The translations under genes were made by a program, and so were the position numbers. 5,852 nucleotides of DNA from JASFEQ01 sp050122535 (lineage in GTDB: Bacteria; Desulfobacterota; DSM-4660; Desulfatiglandales; HGW-15), in assembly GCA_050122535.1 (NCBI GenBank), contig JASFIT010000309.1, forward strand, positions 1 to 5,852, in the 5' to 3' direction. Shown here in pieces: positions 4,842 through 5,852 of the stretch (positions are counted from its first letter, which is position 1; each line of letters starts with the position of its first letter). Under the pieces are notes generated by a model, which was given only the letters and a program-made list of their open reading frames with translations, was not told the origin of the DNA and searched no databases.

Positions 4842-5852
4842 ATGAACATCGTATTTTTCGTTATTGTCCTGATTGCTTTTTTCACCGCCGCCTGGCATCA
4901 ACTCCACTGGGTGCCCATAGAGGGAAAGCTCTCTCCCATGGAAATCCTGTCAAAGGGCATGGTGGAATCAGCCGGCGGATCGGTGGAACTGGCTCTGGGT
5001 CTGATTGGCGTGATGACCCTGTTCCTGGGGCTTATGAAGGTGGCGGAGGCTGGGGGCATGTTGACCCTGATCTCCCGTCTTATTCGTCCACTGATGGTGC
5101 GTCTTTTCCCTGAGGTCCCTCCGGAACATCCAGCCATGGGGGCCATGATACTGAATCTATCCGCAAATGCCCTGGGTCTGGGAAATGCGGCCACCCCCTT
5201 TGGGATTCGTGCCATGCAGGAGCTTGACAAACTTAATTCCCATCCAGGCACGGCCACGGATCCCATGGCGCTTTTCCTGGCCATCAATACCTCCAGTGTC
5301 ACCCTATTGCCCACCGGCGTTATCGCACTCCGTGCAGCGGCGGGGTCTGTTGACCCGGCGGGCATCCTTCCCACGACCCTGTTTGCCACGTGCTGCTCCA
5401 CGGTTGCTGCCATATTTGCGGCCAAGGCCTACCGACGCTTTTTTAAAGTGAAGCATTCAAGGGCTGGGAAAGAGAACAGAGACGCTGGGAGGCCTAAAGC
5501 AGGAGACGGGTCGCTGCCCATTGAATCCCATAAGGGTTATCCTGTCTGGGTGAGCGGATTGGTACTCATCGCACTCGTGGCCCTTATCCCGATGAGCATT
5601 TTTTGGGGCAAGGCCGTCTCCCCCTGGATCATCCCCTTTCTTATGGTGGGTTTCTTGGGATTCGGGGTCATAAGACGTGTCCCTGTCTATGAGGTATTTG
5701 TGGAAGGGGCCAAGGAGGGCTTTCGAGTGGCCATTAGAATCATTCCCTATCTGGTGGCCATTCTGGTGGCTGTGGGCATGTTTCGTGCCAGCGGTGCCAT
5801 GGAGGCGATGGTGAGCTGGTTGGGAGGGATGACGGGAATGGTGGGCATGCCT
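4842..5852 (+). CDS. Fused SpmA/SpmB-like nucleoside-recognition membrane protein (partial, 3' end missing)
   Basis: An open frame runs 337 codons from the ATG at 4842 to the window end with no stop, so the C-terminus is missing. The N-terminal half (1-203) resembles SpmA: a first membrane span (about 2-18), further spans near 48-66 and 145-200, and the hallmark LGLGNAATPFG at 111-121 followed by AMQEL. A polar linker (about 203-232) joins it to an SpmB-like half with spans near 234-252 and 261-277, then VYEVFVEGAKEGF (282-294) and YLVAILVAVGMFRASGAM (303-320). In Bacillus these are separate spore maturation proteins; fused forms occur in Gram-negative non-sporulators, carry nucleoside-recognition/Gate domains and are presumed transporters of unknown substrate. 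A ribosome site AGGGG (4832-4836) lies inside the upstream gene, whose stop directly abuts this start. Allowing for typical SpmA plus SpmB lengths, some 50-80 residues are probably missing. Confidence 0.92.
   Translation, partial: MNIVFFVIVLIAFFTAAWHQLHWVPIEGKLSPMEILSKGMVESAGGSVELALGLIGVMTLFLGLMKVAEAGGMLTLISRLIRPLMVRLFPEVPPEHPAMGAMILNLSANALGLGNAATPFGIRAMQELDKLNSHPGTATDPMALFLAINTSSVTLLPTGVIALRAAAGSVDPAGILPTTLFATCCSTVAAIFAAKAYRRFFKVKHSRAGKENRDAGRPKAGDGSLPIESHKGYPVWVSGLVLIALVALIPMSIFWGKAVSPWIIPFLMVGFLGFGVIRRVPVYEVFVEGAKEGFRVAIRIIPYLVAILVAVGMFRASGAMEAMVSWLGGMTGMVGMP

Noticed and set aside
4793..5113. A 106-codon + strand frame across the junction of the two membrane genes
   Set aside because: It is out of frame with both well-supported genes and encodes a hydrophilic, Gly/His-rich sequence with no family features.
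4898..5425. A 175-codon open frame on the - strand
   Set aside because: It lies wholly antisense to the SpmA-like half, which has clear family motifs. The translation is low-complexity and rich in Ala, Arg, Ser and Met with no recognisable domain.

Overview
The window looks like chromosomal DNA of an anaerobic Gram-negative bacterium, most plausibly a deltaproteobacterium (Desulfobacterota, sulfate-reducer type). This is inferred from the mid-range GC content, an FmdE-family protein, a radical SAM protein, a fused SpmA-SpmB protein in what looks like a non-sporulating background, and GC-rich dispersed inverted repeats of a kind I recall from such genomes. No sequence search was possible, so taxonomy is a best guess. 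All supported genes lie on the + strand.

Bases 1-2455 hold a tight three-gene cluster. It encodes an FmdE-like protein with a C-terminal zinc finger (1-615), a small nine-cysteine protein with a YkgJ-like cysteine layout (640-1176), and a radical SAM enzyme with a C-x4-C-x2-C cluster motif (1166-2455, overlapping the previous gene by 11 bases). All three proteins look metal-binding, so the cluster may be a metal or cofactor handling or maturation cassette. Its substrate cannot be read from the sequence.

Bases 2456-2839 are non-coding and repeat-rich: a 123-base imperfect inverted repeat with a hairpin in each arm, followed directly by a second symmetrical inverted repeat. Next comes a gene for a 410-residue protein with two zinc ribbons and recurrent aromatic-proline motifs (2840-4072). 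It has no visible Shine-Dalgarno site and may have a nearly leaderless start.

Bases 4073-4460 are non-coding. They hold GC-rich hairpins, a very clear intrinsic terminator (4199-4232) whose loop is complementary to the sequence just after its T-run, and a long leader before the next gene. Near its 3' end this leader contains two mutually exclusive hairpins, one of which covers the Shine-Dalgarno site.

The leader precedes a two-gene membrane operon: a 126-residue four-helix membrane protein (4461-4841) and, starting on the very next base, an SpmA/SpmB-type nucleoside-recognition-domain membrane protein cut off by the window end (4842-5852). No rRNA, tRNA, CRISPR array, transposase or phage gene was seen. 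The most interesting items are the metalloprotein cassette, the unassigned double-zinc-ribbon protein and the candidate RNA switch before the membrane operon.
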